Assembly: GCA_004356105.1 (NCBI GenBank)
Contig: SMYC01000079.1
Coordinates: 1 to 43,717 of the forward strand
Reading direction: 5' to 3'
Source of the DNA: Acidobacteriota bacterium
Lineage (GTDB): Bacteria; Acidobacteriota; Vicinamibacteria; Marinacidobacterales; SMYC01
DNA: 43,717 nt
Part shown: positions 43,141 through 43,717 of the stretch, piece by piece
Layout of the letters: every line of letters starts with the position of its first letter
Numbering within the stretch: position 1 is the first letter of the stretch
Position numbers and translations under genes: made by a program
The notes under the pieces: model-generated
Told to the model about the DNA's origin: nothing
The model's database searches: none
What the model saw: the letters and a program-made list of their open reading frames with translations, nothing else

Positions 43141-43471
43141 TTGACCGAAAGCCTGAAGAAGATGCTCGTCGGGGGATAAGTTCGAACGTTTCGCTGAAGT
43201 CGTGGGCGTCGAGACCGCTCCGAAGCACATGGCCGAGCTCTTGGAGAAGGCGCTCGACATCGCGCTCGAGAGGAAGGACCCGAAGAAGAAGCTCGAGCGG
43301 CGCAGAAAGAGGCAGGGCGCCGCCGCGGCCGAATCTCGTTTGAACGAGGTCACGGAGAAAGACGAGCCGGCCAAGTCTCGCTACGTTGCGTCCGAGGTTA
43401 GAGGGCGCGTTCATGGGCCGGCGTTCATCCAGCTAAAAATTGCTGAGCAACGAAAATCTCGGCCCCCGTGA
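43141..43471 (+). pseudogene. HNH endonuclease-like gene relic, frameshifted and truncated
   Basis: The frame reads LTESLKKMLVG, then after a one-base insertion in a GGGGG run (43171-43175) DKFERFAEVVGVETAPKH and MAELLEKALDIALERKDPKK, followed by SRYVASEVRGRVH, which is the linker immediately before the HNH fold in a common family of HNH proteins. The HNH motif itself is absent: the sequence switches to GPAFIQLKIAEQRK and stops. Only the upstream helical part remains, so no nuclease could be made. Confidence 0.55.
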
Positions 43472-43523
43472 GGGCGCACGTCACCAGTGTGAGGAAGCTC
43501 GGATCGCGCGGAACGTAGTAGTT

Positions 43524-43562
43524 TTGCGAACTCTAATCCTACGGCTATACTGACCGTAGGAG
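43524..43562 (+). promoter_or_regulatory. Promoter and inverted repeat ahead of the DUF6788 gene
   Basis: TTGCGA (43524-43529), a 16-base spacer and TATACT (43546-43551) form a promoter. A perfect 8-bp inverted repeat, TCCTACGG (43537-43544) and CCGTAGGA (43554-43561), brackets the -10 and takes in the first bases of the ribosome binding site, so it could be an operator or, in RNA, a hairpin hiding the ribosome site. Seen directly; role inferred. Confidence 0.5.
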
Positions 43563-43568
43563 GTAAAG

Positions 43569-43717
43569 ATGAAGCCCCGAGAACCGATCCCCACAGTTGT
43601 TCGTAAGCTTGCTAAGGAACTGGCCGAGCCGACTCCGATGCGCCGCGGCTCGGTGTCCGAGCGGTTTATGAAGTGTGGTCAAAAGGAGTGTCGCTGCCAG
43701 CACGACCCGCGGGCGCG
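43569..43717 (+). CDS. DUF6788-family protein, N-terminal part (runs off the window)
   Basis: A strong GGAGG lies before the ATG. The visible 49 residues include MRRGSVSERFMKCGQKEC and CQHDPRA, the start of DUF6788 proteins, small Cys-containing proteins found with transposases and mobile elements. The cysteines of KCGQKECRC suggest a zinc site. It is cut by the window edge. Its presence suggests that a mobile element begins here, next to the decayed defence genes. Confidence 0.6.
   Translation, partial: MKPREPIPTVVRKLAKELAEPTPMRRGSVSERFMKCGQKECRCQHDPRA

Noticed and set aside
1..43717. CRISPR array or long direct repeats
   Set aside because: No regularly spaced repeats seen; the only tandem repetition is the protein-level triple repeat at 38.3-38.9 kb.

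Overview
The window is GC-rich bacterial DNA that looks acidobacterial (Acidobacteriota or a close relative). The indicators are a eukaryote-like Ser/Thr kinase carrying TPRs, a WD40-type kinase tail, a large BNR/VPS10-type propeller protein, alternative complex III genes, and frequent TTG/GTG starts with good GGAGG sites. This assignment is inference; no rRNA, tRNA or CRISPR array was recognised.

Layout. 0-7 kb: an intact Cus-type copper/silver efflux operon (cusC-cusB-cusA plus a NosL-like protein, minus strand), divergent from a HupE/UreJ-type membrane protein and a small outer-membrane barrel (7-9.6 kb). 9.6-12.4 kb: a partner-switching regulatory set (Cache-HAMP-PP2C phosphatase, RsbW-like kinase, STAS antagonist). 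13.2-14.7 kb: a gene graveyard (VapC tail, TPR tail, PAS/histidine-kinase relic). 14.7-17.6 kb: a coupled radical SAM / metallophosphoesterase / ArsM-like methyltransferase operon, the last gene carrying one frameshift. 17.7-18.9 kb: an ECF sigma factor with an NrsF-like membrane anti-sigma protein. 19-24.4 kb: a MauG-like peroxidase relic, two DUF3179 genes flanking an outer-membrane barrel, and a CusF-like copper-binding lipoprotein. The second DUF3179 gene has an in-frame TGA exactly where its paralogue has a conserved Cys, followed by a SECIS-like hairpin, so it is a selenoprotein candidate. 25-29 kb: a scarred alternative complex III operon (ActB, ActE, a cytochrome c, ActC, ActF) in which ActB, ActC and ActF have lost internal or terminal parts. 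29-34 kb: a frameshifted DUF423 gene, a CRP/FNR regulator, an acyl desaturase, an HK/RR pair, and UvrD and amine-oxidase relics. 34-41.4 kb: a BNR propeller protein, an intact CopG/PIN toxin-antitoxin pair, a triple-repeat secreted protein and a TPR Ser/Thr kinase. 41.5-43.5 kb: a decayed defence-type island (SNF2 helicase, DUF1156 methylase, AAA ATPase, DUF4276, HNH), ending in the start of a transposon-associated DUF6788 gene.

The recurring oddity is that many loci keep recognisable N- and C-terminal pieces of one protein while the middle is missing, beside intact genes of up to 1043 codons. Either these tracts decayed by large internal deletions or the assembly is collapsed there. The intact genes form coherent themes: copper handling, arsenic methylation, stress signalling and surface redox proteins.
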